A stretch of 64,000 nt of DNA from Neostapfia colusana (taxonomy: Eukaryota > Streptophyta > Magnoliopsida > Poales > Poaceae). The stretch's first letter is position 1, and each line of letters begins with the position of its first letter. Both the position numbers and the translations under genes were made by a program. The notes under the pieces are model-generated. The model made no database searches, was not told the origin of the DNA, and worked only from the letters and a program-made list of their open reading frames with translations. The stretch covers positions 41,760,699 to 41,824,698 of the forward strand of contig JASWHV010000013.1 in NCBI GenBank assembly GCA_030760725.1. Direction: 5' to 3'. This document shows positions 53,774 to 63,552 of the stretch, in pieces.

Positions 53774-55294
53774 TTACATCCCTAGAATGACATCGACCTT
53801 TTGTCCCTCTAAAGCTATGAGAGACGTAGGGTATACTCTACCCCCTAAGCATAATGGCGCTTTCGAAACCATCATGCTTGCTGAAATTTTCCCACCCAGT
53901 AAACAAATTAAGTAAGGACTTTCAGTGGGTAGTATTTGCAAGCTGTGTCTAGCAATAAAAGCTTGGCTAATGAAGTTATGCGTGGCGCATGAGTCAAATA
54001 AAACTATAGCGGGATGCTGGTGGAGTTGGAACATACCCGCAAGGATTGGTTCTCCCTCCGGCACGTCCTCCATGGCGAGTTGGTGGACGGTGCCGGGCTT
54101 AGGATTTCCCCACCGCGCATTAATGGGGTTCTGGTGCTGATTTCTCCCTGGAAACCGTGGTGCCACTGCGCCGCCTTGCCTCTCGGGGCAGTTGTTGGTG
54201 AAGTGCCCTTGGCAACCGCATTTGTAGCAGGCGGTTGACGGCTGGCCCGTGCTTGGAGGACGAAAGATCGGCATGCGCTGCTGAGGTGCAAACGCACGCG
54301 GCATCTTCCGCTGCTGCTGTTGTTGCTGTGGAGGTGGTGCTGGTAATGCTGGCCGGAACGTCGGTGGAGAATACAGCCGCCCGTGTAATTGCATCGGTTG
54401 CTGCGGTGGTTGCCAGCGTTGGACCGATGGTGAGCGATACACCATCCGGTATTTCTGGGGAGGACCACCTCCCTCTCCACTGCTCTGTGGTGTGCTTCTC
54501 TTCTTCTCCGCCACTGCTAACTCCTTGCCAGAGTCCTCTTGCACAATCGCAGCATCAATAATGTCATTGAGGCTGCCGCGATTGAACATCGCCAGCTTGT
54601 CCTTCAGGAGCGGATTCAGCCCCTGGTAAAAATGATCCCGACGCTTCTCGTCGGTATCGGCGTGATAGGAGGCGTAGAGCTCGAGATCATTGAACGCCCT
54701 GGAGTAGTCCAGCGCGTTCCTGCTGCCTTGCTGCAGGCGAAGGAACTCCTGCGTCTTACTTTTCATCAGACTCGGCGGTATGTGATAGGCCCTGAAGGCC
54801 ATTGGGAACTCCGCCCAGGTCAGCACTAGCTTGGTGGATTGCGAGGCACAAAAGTTGGCCCACCAAGCGCTCACGGACCTTTGAAGCTGCTGGGCCGCGA
54901 ACTGAGTCTTGTGCTGCTCACTAACTTGGAGCAGCCCGAACTTCATTTCCATCGTGCGGAGCCAGTTGTCTGCATCAAGGGGTTCATCCGCCCTTGAGAA
55001 TACCGGGGGATGAGTAGCCAGAAAGTCAGAGTAGGAGTTTTGTTGACGCTCCTCTCGGTCTCGACACCTATCTTGTCGAGACGTATTTGCAATTAAAGTT
55101 TCCAGCAACCCCTTGTGCTGCTGACGTGAGCCCGCTATGGCCGCAACGATGTCGTCCAATGTAACCGTTGGCGGTGGCGGTTGTTGCTGTTGCTGCTGTT
55201 GCTGTGGTCCCGAGGAAATCTCGGGAGGCTGTTGGGAGGCCTCTCTCCTCTGACTGAAACCCCCAACCTCCGGGATGGCACGAGTGCGAGTCAT
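53774..55294 (-). CDS. Element C Gag and protease, open part of gag-pol
   Basis: About 506 codons from ATG at 55294 (MTRTRAIPEVGG); ten more codons upstream are open but lack the expected start. A poly-Gln run and PPPP stretch precede a Gag domain (WLRTMEMKF, WWANFCASQ, EFLRLQQGSRNALDYSRAF). The CCHC knuckle CYKCGCQGHFTNNC is at 54188-54229. The protease block LFDSCATHNFIS keeps the catalytic Asp but the following Gly is Cys, which should disable it. The frame ends at TAA (53774-53776) inside ILGM.WLTRH, a nonsense mutation. Gag itself looks complete, so a Gag protein could be made if the element were transcribed. Confidence 0.86.
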   Translation of the reverse strand: MTRTRAIPEVGGFSQRREASQQPPEISSGPQQQQQQQQPPPPTVTLDDIVAAIAGSRQQHKGLLETLIANTSRQDRCRDREERQQNSYSDFLATHPPVFSRADEPLDADNWLRTMEMKFGLLQVSEQHKTQFAAQQLQRSVSAWWANFCASQSTKLVLTWAEFPMAFRAYHIPPSLMKSKTQEFLRLQQGSRNALDYSRAFNDLELYASYHADTDEKRRDHFYQGLNPLLKDKLAMFNRGSLNDIIDAAIVQEDSGKELAVAEKKRSTPQSSGEGGGPPQKYRMVYRSPSVQRWQPPQQPMQLHGRLYSPPTFRPALPAPPPQQQQQQRKMPRAFAPQQRMPIFRPPSTGQPSTACYKCGCQGHFTNNCPERQGGAVAPRFPGRNQHQNPINARWGNPKPGTVHQLAMEDVPEGEPILAGMFQLHQHPAIVLFDSCATHNFISQAFIARHSLQILPTESPYLICLLGGKISASMMVSKAPLCLGGRVYPTSLIALEGQKVDVILGM

Positions 55295-55566
55295 TCTGAA
55301 ATTCAAAATAGCAATGATCAGCACATGCCATTCTTAAAATTCCATATGTAACAGTTGGTATGGAAGTGACACATGATTAATTTGCACAACATTCACATAT
55401 ATTGATAAAGCATAAACTTTATACAAGATACATTATTCTCGGATCCCCTAGAAGTCGTGCTCATGTGGTCTCTACCTATACACATGCTACTGTTTACACG
55501 ACATGTCACCGATTACAAAAATTTCTACACACCACCCTCGCTGGCCTACTTGGCAATGGTAACTCA

Positions 55567-56529
55567 CTACTCGGAGTAGAACTCGACCTCCTGCGGGTCG
55601 TCCTCCTCCGCTACCTCTGCTGGTGGTTAAGGATCCATGACCTCCTCTTTGGGTTCAGGTTCCCCCATCGCCGGGGTACCCAAAACCACGGGTACTGCAC
55701 CTACCATCGGTAGGCCCACTACTGGAGGCACGAGGCCTTGCAACGCATGCACCTAGTCCATGGCCTGGTTGTAGTCTTCTTCCCAGCCCTGCCCCTCCTC
55801 AATAGCGTCATCACGCTCTTGAGTGAGGACCTCGTTCTGCTGAGTCAAGGCCTGTATCTGTTTCTGCAAAGCCGTGATGTCGACACTGCTTTTCTTCTTC
55901 GCCTTCTTCAGACGACACAACTGATTGTGTTGCTCATTCAGTTGCTTTATCGTCGGAAGGAGAAAATTACAGAGTGCGCCGTAAGCACTCTCGAAATGGT
56001 CTCGGCGGCCGGTGCTATCCTTAAACTTAGCGGCAAGTTGAGCTGTATAAACAACTTGGCTGTCCATCACTGTCTTTCCTGCCATCAACTGGAGGCTGAG
56101 ATTTGCCTCCGCGGGGTTGTACCTTGGGCAACCCGGATCTGTTGCCTCCAAGTACCTCTCCCTCCACACGTGATTAGATCACCCCTCCACCGGAACAAGC
56201 ATATATGGAGTGCCATACATAGCTCTCACGTGTAGCTGGCAGGAACGCGACATGGTGTCGTGGGCTGCCACCTGCCACATCTCCTCCGGTTGTCTACCTC
56301 TCATCGTGACGGTGAACGGTGCCCAACCGGGTGACGTAGGTCCTGCTGGAACTTCGACATGGATGGTCCATGACTTGTTCCCCTCCTCGCCTTCTTCCTT
56401 GGCAAGGTAACGCGGCGTCTCCACATTCCCGAAATATTAAAGCATTAGCTTCAACAGTTCCGGTTAACCGCTGCGTTGAGAACAGTGGGATATCACCCAC
56501 CCGTTCTCCAGTTGTTTATCTGCTGCCAT
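55567..56529 (-). pseudogene. Element C ORF0, coiled-coil protein upstream of gag (five stops)
   Basis: A single frame of about 320 codons can be followed from ATG at 56529 to TAG at 55567 with no frameshift but five in-frame stops (TAA near 56466 and 56439, TGA 56181-56179, TAG 55755-55753, TAA 55629-55627). The N-terminal half has NKSWTIHVEVPAGPTSPGW and MWQVAAHDTMSRSCQL and does not resemble a Gag domain. A strong coiled coil follows (KKKSSVDITALQKQIQALTQ, then QNEVLTQERDDAIEE). The end is Pro-rich, then acidic (EEDDPQEVEFYSE). The order matches A's ORF0, though sequence similarity is weak by eye. Likely the counterpart of the 'orf0' reported for RIRE3/RIRE8-type rice elements, from memory. 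Confidence 0.55.
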
Positions 56530-57490
56530 CTGTGGAAACATATTTGAAAAAGGTAAAATATTCATTTCAACAGTAAATCATAGAGTTATAACATAAAACA
56601 TGTCATTGAACTCATAAAACATGGAAACACAAATCAAACTTAAAACAATTTGATTGCTGGTCTGCTGCCCAAACAGACAGCCCTGACCAGTTTCCAATTT
56701 AATCTGATTTAGACCCAGCTAAAGGCAAAACAAGTTCTGGAGCTCAACATCAAAGTTAAAGTTAACTTCAATAGATTTCCATAAAGTACTTTTTTGGCCT
56801 CAGATATTTCCTGGTTCAAAAGTTATGAGATGTCAAAGTTGACAGAATTTTTGGGGAAAATTGGACAGCACCTCCCTGCTTGAGGTACTGATTTGACCCA
56901 AGAATTCCAGTTAATTCTACATCGAATTTGACAAATATTCTGTTACAAAGTTGTAAGTTATCTCATGAACTTTTCAGAACTACCTTGTTTTCTATTTTTG
57001 AATTTTTATGCAGGAAGTTATGCTCAATTTATAGAGAGTTACAGAGAGTATTTGTTCTGCCCTGTTTTCTGGACAGTTTCAACTCTGCTACATTTTTCGA
57101 CTAGTTAAGGGATGAAACACCTCTGGACATCAATAGAAAAGCTGTAAAGCTCTTCTAACGCTTTCCAGAAATGTATCATATATCCCTAACCTCGAAAGGA
57201 CTCGACCTCTAACCTCTGTTTAACTTTCAGCATTATTTCAGCTGAAACCAGGGGACTCTGTCCCTAGTATCCTATATGTTGAAAACTTGTTTACTTTGAA
57301 CATCCTGATTAAGGGAAGGAGTTAAGTCAAAGTTTTAGTGCTCTGGACTAAAACATTCAAGTTTTACAATGATGTACAACATTTAGTGGGGTGTGACGTC
57401 GAAGCGTCACCAGTTCATGCCGGTACTACATTCCTCACAAAGAAAAACCTATACCGGACTTAGCCAGCTTTGTTAATTCAGGGCACTATA
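56530..57490 (-). other. Untranslated leader of element C
   Basis: AT-rich sequence without a supported gene, corresponding in reverse to B 37080-37840. The expected PBS next to 57491 is not present: the LTR end (reverse complement GGTCCCCCTCA) runs straight into 'tatagtgccctg'. About 0.5 kb present in B seems to be deleted here. Confidence 0.6.
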
Positions 57491-57681
57491 TGAGGGGGAC
57501 CCGACCCGAGTCACAGGGCCGTGCTGCTCGCCCAGGAATTGCATTGGTTGGTGTCGTGTTATGCAACACCCAACAGCACACGTATAAGGAAAAATGTATT
57601 ACATAAATCAAAAGCGGAAGCCTTCAAATGTTCTTTGTAAATAATTTACACCAAATAGATACAGTGGAAGACTACCATCAA
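57491..57681 (-). repeat. Element C 5' LTR, distal segment
   Basis: Reverse-oriented LTR end. It matches B 36290-36456 in reverse ('ggacccgacccgagtcac', 'acacccaacagcacacg', 'acataaatcaaaagcggaag'). Interrupted at the ATCAA target site of solo LTR E. Confidence 0.8.
57677..57681. repeat. Left target-site duplication of solo LTR E (ATCAA)
   Basis: ATCAA before TGTAACACC; exact repeat at 61108-61112. Confidence 0.88.
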
Positions 57682-60600
57682 TGTAACACCCCAAAATCTG
57701 CTAAAGAGGGGAATATAAAAATTTTTGGACGTATTGCATGTGGTGCAAAAATTCAAATTTAAATTGAAATTCAAATTCAAATCAAAACAGAAAAGAAAAG
57801 GAAAAAGAAAAACCCTACCGGCCAGTGGGCCGAAACCCACCAGGCGGCCCACTACTCCCCCGCGCCAGACCACAACCGCGCGCCCTCTCTTCCTCTCACT
57901 GACACGCGGGGCCCGCGTGTCATCTCCTACCTCCCGCGCGCCCCCAACGGACGGACTCTTCCCCGCGCCCGATCTCAACGAACTCCGGAAACCCGCGCCC
58001 CAGCCCGAATTCTGGTCCCGGACTTCTCAAACTCGATCCCAACAGACCGCAACCCACCCTCGCCTATATAAACGCCGACAATCGCCCTGTTTCCCCCCCC
58101 CCCCCCCCGATCGGCCGTTCTTCTCTCCGGTGAGAACCGAAGATTCAATCCCCGTTTTCCTTTGATCATTGCTCGGATTATCTGATCTAACGCGTTGATC
58201 ATGCTCCACCGCCCCCAGGGAGCCCTGCACGTGAAGGAAACGACAAGTTTCGTGCCCTAGCATCTGTTCCGACGTGCACCGAAGATCGTCGCCGTTGAAG
58301 CTCGCCGCTGACCGACTTCCAGGACCTCCGAGTGCTGGAAAACCCCTCGGTGAGCCTCCCCTACCCCTCCGCAGCCGATCCATGCAAAAAGATGCAAGTT
58401 CTAACGAGTAGCGGCAAAAGCCGAGGCTGCGCCGGCGAGATCGCCACCCCGCCGCCGTGCGCCGCCGCGCGCGCGGGCTGGCTCCGGCCAGGGATACGTG
58501 GCCACTTGAGGGCCGTCTATTTTAAATCGCATGGTAGAATTAAAACCCACAAGTACCGGTTCGATGATCTAATCTGAGCCGTCCACTTTAAATCACACGG
58601 TCCACATCAGCCCCGCATTATAAAGGCCGGGATTCTTACGCGCTACCCCCTGGGGATTTTGGAAAACACGAGCTAGCCCCAGAAACTTCAGATCTAGCCA
58701 CTGGAACTTGAGAAATTCGTGTAAACTCATTTAAAAAACAGTTTTAGCCCCTGGACTTAATAAAAATCAGCAAAACCCCTCTGTTATGTGTAGTTAGACC
58801 CTTGGAAATTTGTAAAATAATAAATTAGACCCTGTAGTAGGGTGGATTTACCTTTTTGACCCTATATGATATTAAATTCAGAAATTTGAATATGTGACTA
58901 GGATTTAAATTTAAAAGGTAAGGCAAACACATGTACAAATTCAAGTTTAAACTCTCCTAGCACTTGGAAAACTTTAGAATGAGTTAAAAATAGTTTTTTG
59001 GTTGAAATAAATCTGTCTAATTGTTGTTCATATTTATTAGTTCTAGAAATACCTTTTTAGGCTAGGAAATAATTCTGAAAACTGATAAAATAAATTTAAA
59101 TTAGCTCACATCAGAGGAGAAGTTTAAAAATATATTATTTAATATTTTATATCAGAACCTATTCTGTTTAGATGATATGTCCTACTATTTAATATTAAAA
59201 CTCACTTTTAGGCATAGAAGATAAATCTGAAAAATATAGGAAAATATGTATGCATAATTAGAAAATGATAAATGAAGTCTCCAAATCCAAAAACTTCAGT
59301 TTAGGATTTGGTAGAAGATCTGAAAACCTATTTGGAATAGGAAAATACCTTTTATACAAACTTTGTGGCTAAGAAGTGTAATAATTGAATATAAAGAATT
59401 TGTTCAAATTGGAACTTCATATATAGTGTGCAAATAGAAATCTGAACTTAGAAGTTAGAAATAATATACATATGTTTAAAGGTGAATGTAGGCCAAAAAT
59501 CAACACAAGTAGAGTAACCACAACACTTAGGAATGTGAATGACTTTCATAGGTATGTATGTGTGGTTTGTATGAAGTGAAAGTGTGAACTATGTCTTATG
59601 GATTGTTGTTTTCTTTTGCTATGTGTATTGGCATGAGTAGAACCTGCCCCAGAGCAAGTTCTCCCCTGTCAAGACCAAGACTTTACATTCCCAGAGCAGC
59701 AGGAAGAAGGCAAGTGTCCTTAACCACTTTGATCCTATGCTAGGATGTGTAGATAGAATTATTTGCATTGTCAATTGAAATATGAAACCCATGCTAGGAA
59801 GTTTCACTAGAATTGCATTACATTGTTTCCTTGTAGCTTGGGTTGGGATTTATTTTATCATGTCATTTATTCATAAGCTTATGCTTAGCCATGCTTAGAA
59901 TGGGATAATTGGGATATGAGATCATCAATTTATTTACCTTACTCTTGAATGAGATATTATGAGTTATGTAAAGGTAGGGATCGAGGCAAGTTAAATGATT
60001 TGGTTGGTGCTGGGTGCACGAGACTCAGGTTTGTGTTTAGTACTTGCCTGGATCCTAAGGACCGGTTCATGGAGCATGTAACCTGGCTTTACCGTGCCAA
60101 CCACATGCTGAGATGGGGCAGCTTGGCCAATTATTTAGGTGTATCCCCTGCGTAGTATGGGTGTGTTGGATGGTGCGGGGTGTAGGTGTCAGCTGGACTA
60201 CCATATGAACCGCAAGGCTCAAGAGGGGGCCACTGCAGCGGGGTTGAAGCCTCTTGTATGCTGTTAGGGGTGAAACCTCAGTGGGCCCACGGTCGTCGAG
60301 AATCCCTTTGTAAAGGCTTCGTAGTGATCTCCTCGCTACACACCTGGGAAGTGTGAATGTGGTTCGTGGCCACTGACATAATGGAGGTTCTTTTAGTCCA
60401 CCCGGCAACGGGGGATGAAATCACTACATGTGGGTACAGTGGTGCAAACTCTGCAGAGTCAAGACTGTCATGACAGCCGTGCTCACGGTCAAGAGCGTCT
60501 TGGACTTATTCATGATTAGAGGATGATGAATTGGGAATTTGTGGATGTTAAGCGGGAAGCTTAACATTGTAGATAAGACTATGATTATTTGATTATGATG

Positions 60601-61107
60601 ATGGGTTTGGGAGATTGGGACCATTTCACCTATGTAGTAATGTAGGTGCTTAATAAGCTAAGGTGATAGGTATTAAGTGCGTAGTGCTTTAACCATGAGT
60701 TCAACCTCTCCTTGCTCTAGCCATGCATGACATAACTTTCCCACACTTGCTGAGTACCAACGGTACTGAAACTTGCATATTTGTTGGTTAAATTGCTGCT
60801 CAGGTCAATGGGATGATGTGGTGTTCAATGACCAAGGCTTCGGACCCGAAGAAGGATTCTAGGTTCATGGAGTCCCCCGGGCCATGCCTGTGACGGAGCC
60901 CACAAGAATAACATTCGGCTACTAGTTTATTTAATGTTATGAACTTATTATCGTCCATCGAGACGTATGCTTTGTAAGACATATTTATATTCGACACCTG
61001 GCTTGTAATAAATGATGCTTCACTATTTGTCATCACATGTATGAGAAAATGATCCTGGCATACATGTGATATTCACTCGGTTGTTCTTCAGAGAAACCGG
61101 GTGTACA
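57682..61107 (+). mobile_element. Solo LTR E (A-family), forward orientation
   Basis: 3426 bases from TGTAACACC to GGGTGTACA, where A and D have TGTGACA. Perfect ATCAA duplications flank it and there is no internal region. TATATAAA at 58065-58072 is followed by a 16-C run at 58093-58108. Near-palindromes at 58513-58534 and 58579-58600, 12-base palindrome at 60465-60476, AATAAA at 61007-61012. Closest to D. Inserted antisense in C's 5' LTR. Confidence 0.92.
58065..58072 (+). promoter_or_regulatory. TATA box of solo LTR E
   Basis: TATATAAA in the same LTR position as in D, followed by a longer poly-C run. Confidence 0.7.
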
Positions 61108-61112
61108 ATCAA
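61108..61112. repeat. Right target-site duplication of solo LTR E (ATCAA)
   Basis: Exact partner of 57677-57681. Confidence 0.88.
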
Positions 61113-61202
61113 CTCACGTCGAATAACTAATGAGCACTCGAGAAGATGTCCAGCCTACGGACTCCTCTCGCTAGCAACATGAAGACATTGCAGCGGCTGG
61201 GT
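61113..61202 (-). repeat. Element C 5' LTR, continuation
   Basis: 90 bases that continue C's LTR after E; they match Y1 at 3746-3836 ('cgtcgaataactaatgagcac', 'ctcctctcgctagcaaca', 'cagcggct'). Cut by LTR F at 61203; TGGGT at 61198-61202 is the left candidate target-site copy for F. Confidence 0.75.
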
Positions 61203-63552
61203 TGTGACACCCGGTTCTGAAAACAGAACCAAGTTAATGCATATGTGTGCCCAGGATGTTCATTACACATACACATGTAATTCACAAACTGAATTCAGAA
61301 TATAACCACGAATAAATAGGGTTTAAGTACTTTATTACATTGACTCATTGTCTCACTCATGAATCTCTAATTTATTCTTGCAGCGGAAGTCTCTAAACGT
61401 CAGCGGAAATAACTAAATAGCAGCGGCTCCATCTTCAACTCCACAGTCATGTTGACGGTAGTTCGCACGTCTAGTACTCCACATGGTCCTCGAAGTACTC
61501 TTCTCCTGTTTCTGATGTTTATGTGATAATGCAAGGGTGAGTACATGTCGTACTCAGCAAGTGCGGGAAAAGTATGACATGTAGCTTACAACATGGTAGG
61601 AAATAAAAAGGCTCATTGCAGCAAGCAAATTTTACTTCACAAACATGGTTAAAACAGCAACTAAGTCTAGATGGATTAAATCCCAATATAACCAAGTAAT
61701 CAGCAACATTCTTTCATCATAATTCACCATTTATTAAGTCTCAACCAGCCAATAATCTTTCTCAAGTTCATCTCATACTGATAAATATTCATAACCATCT
61801 CATATTCATATAACCGTAACTAAACTCACTTTTATGACTCAAAATAGTCCCAAAACCAATCCCAATGACCATACCATAACCATACCGAATATCCATCCCA
61901 ATTTTTCCCTCTAATCATGTGAGTTGGCCAGGTGCTTGTGACCGGAAGCACGGCTATCATGATAGTTTTACACTCTGCAGTGGTGGCACCACTTTACCCA
62001 CAAGTTCGTGATTTCGTCACCCGTCGGCGACTGCAGAACCTCCATTATACCAGTACACAACCGTCGGTGTATGGCCAAGAGATCACAAAACAGCCTTTAC
62101 AAAGGGGCTACTAGATGTACGGACTCACTGAGGTTTCACCGGCAGGCTCGAATCACCATTCTTCCACCCACGGGCCCCGTCTTGTGCCATGCAGTTCCAA
62201 GGGCAGTCCCTCTCGACTCCCATTCCCCGCGCCATCCACGGTCCATAACAAGCTAGCAACACACCTAATTAGTCAGCTAAGTCGCACCCATGTTTGGCCT
62301 TGTGGTGGCACTGTTTTCCTGGCATGTGCTGGCATGAACCTGTCCCTAGATCTACAGCAAGTAAACCACCATATCATTCAGCAACATCCACGAACCAAGC
62401 TTGCCTAGATCACCCCGATTCCATGCTCATTAATATCATCAAGTTCTCATCATCATTATTCATATGAGTGCAGTAGCTAACCATGTTTTAATTCAGCTTC
62501 CCGTATCCCGTGGATTAAGCGAAGTAAAAAGGAAAAACGACCATACCTGACTCATCATCTTTCCCGGCGATAGGGATGGTTAACAAAACTAGTAATATCC
62601 TATAAAAGGGTGTCCCATCAAGTTGAATCAAGCGTACAAGTTTTCGCAAACAAAACAGTTTCAAAACATGGGATCAATATGGTCAAGGGGCACTTGCCTT
62701 GCTCTCATGGCTCTTGTTGCTCAAGCGTCTCGAAGTCTTGGTGCTGCAGTTCTTGGTAGATGACTTCCTGAGCTTGTCCTTCTACTCACGACCACGCACA
62801 TACAAAATTTACAACAATCAAACATCATGCACAAACTTTACTCAAGATGCAATGGTGTAGATGAATGCAAATCCTATGGTGCTGTTTTATTAAACCAGTT
62901 TGTACGTGTTCTTGCATGTTTTAATGGGCTTTCATGGGGTTTTATGATGAACAAGGGTGTAGGGATAAAGTGTGGACGTGGTGATGATCTTTACTCAAGA
63001 TCTAGATCAATTCCACCGTCAAAAACCGATCAAAACAAGATCTGTCCACACGTAAAAGTTTCTGTTCGAAGGGAGCGAAGAAAATGGATGCGTAGAAACA
63101 GCGACGATGTGGTAAGATGGGTAACGAAGACCTACCTCACTTCCCTTTGGTGGCAGGGCCTTCCTCCTAGCAATGGCAGCAGTGGGGAATTTTTCTATGG
63201 AAGATTAGGGCAGGACAGATCGTCGGCTCTTTTCTGGCGACGGCGAGGCGTGATGGCCTCGTCGGCGGGCTCACCGGTGGGGCTCACCAGCGACTGAACT
63301 CCGGCGAGGGGGGGGGGAGGTCCAACTCAGCGAGTTGGGAGCTAGGGCCTCCACGTCGCCAACTTGGGAGGGGGAAAAAGGGAAGGGGTTGCAGCCAAGG
63401 GTGGGGGGGGTAGGGTTCTATTTATAAGGGGGGGGGGAGAAGAATCCTACTCTAATTGGAGCAAAATCCTAACAAACTTTTCCCCAATTGATTTGGTGCA
63501 GCAGCAATGTGGGGGAAATTCCCCAAATGTGGGCAAAAATTTGGGGAAATTG
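61203..63552 (-). repeat. LTR 'F', distant relative of the A-family LTR, reverse orientation
   Basis: On the minus strand it ends ACCGGGTGTCACA at 61203, close to A's CCGGGTGTGACA. Its reverse complement follows the A-family core from 6830 to 7330 (GTGAAACCTCAGTG, CATAATGGAGGTTCT, CTGCAGAGT, then a palindrome), but with heavy divergence. Near 63415-63430 the minus strand has TTATAAATAG between C-runs, a good TATA box in the same context as D and E. The LTR start is not seen: a Tat-type LTR begins at 63553. The 156-codon frame at 62827-63297 shows no domain and lies in the LTR. Confidence 0.72.
63415..63430 (-). promoter_or_regulatory. TATA box of LTR F
   Basis: Minus-strand TTATAAATAGAACC flanked on both sides by C-runs of 8 or more, resembling the TATA plus poly-C context of D and E. 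Confidence 0.55.

Larger units (their letters stand above)
44573..61202 (-). mobile_element. Element C: degraded Ty3/gypsy chromovirus, reverse orientation
   Basis: Right to left: part of a 5' LTR (61202-57491, split by solo LTR E), leader, decayed ORF0, gag, decayed pol, PPT and 3' LTR (50688-44573, split by solo LTR D and missing its end). C keeps more of gag than any other element except A. No PBS is visible after the 5' LTR end at 57491; compared with B about 0.5 kb of leader including the PBS seems deleted. C is a sister to B in the coding region but has a Y2-like LTR start (TGTAAGGGCC). Confidence 0.84.

Noticed and set aside
62827..63297. 156-codon frame as a gene
   Set aside because: It lies within LTR F, has no recognisable domain, and ends beside the F promoter region on the opposite strand.
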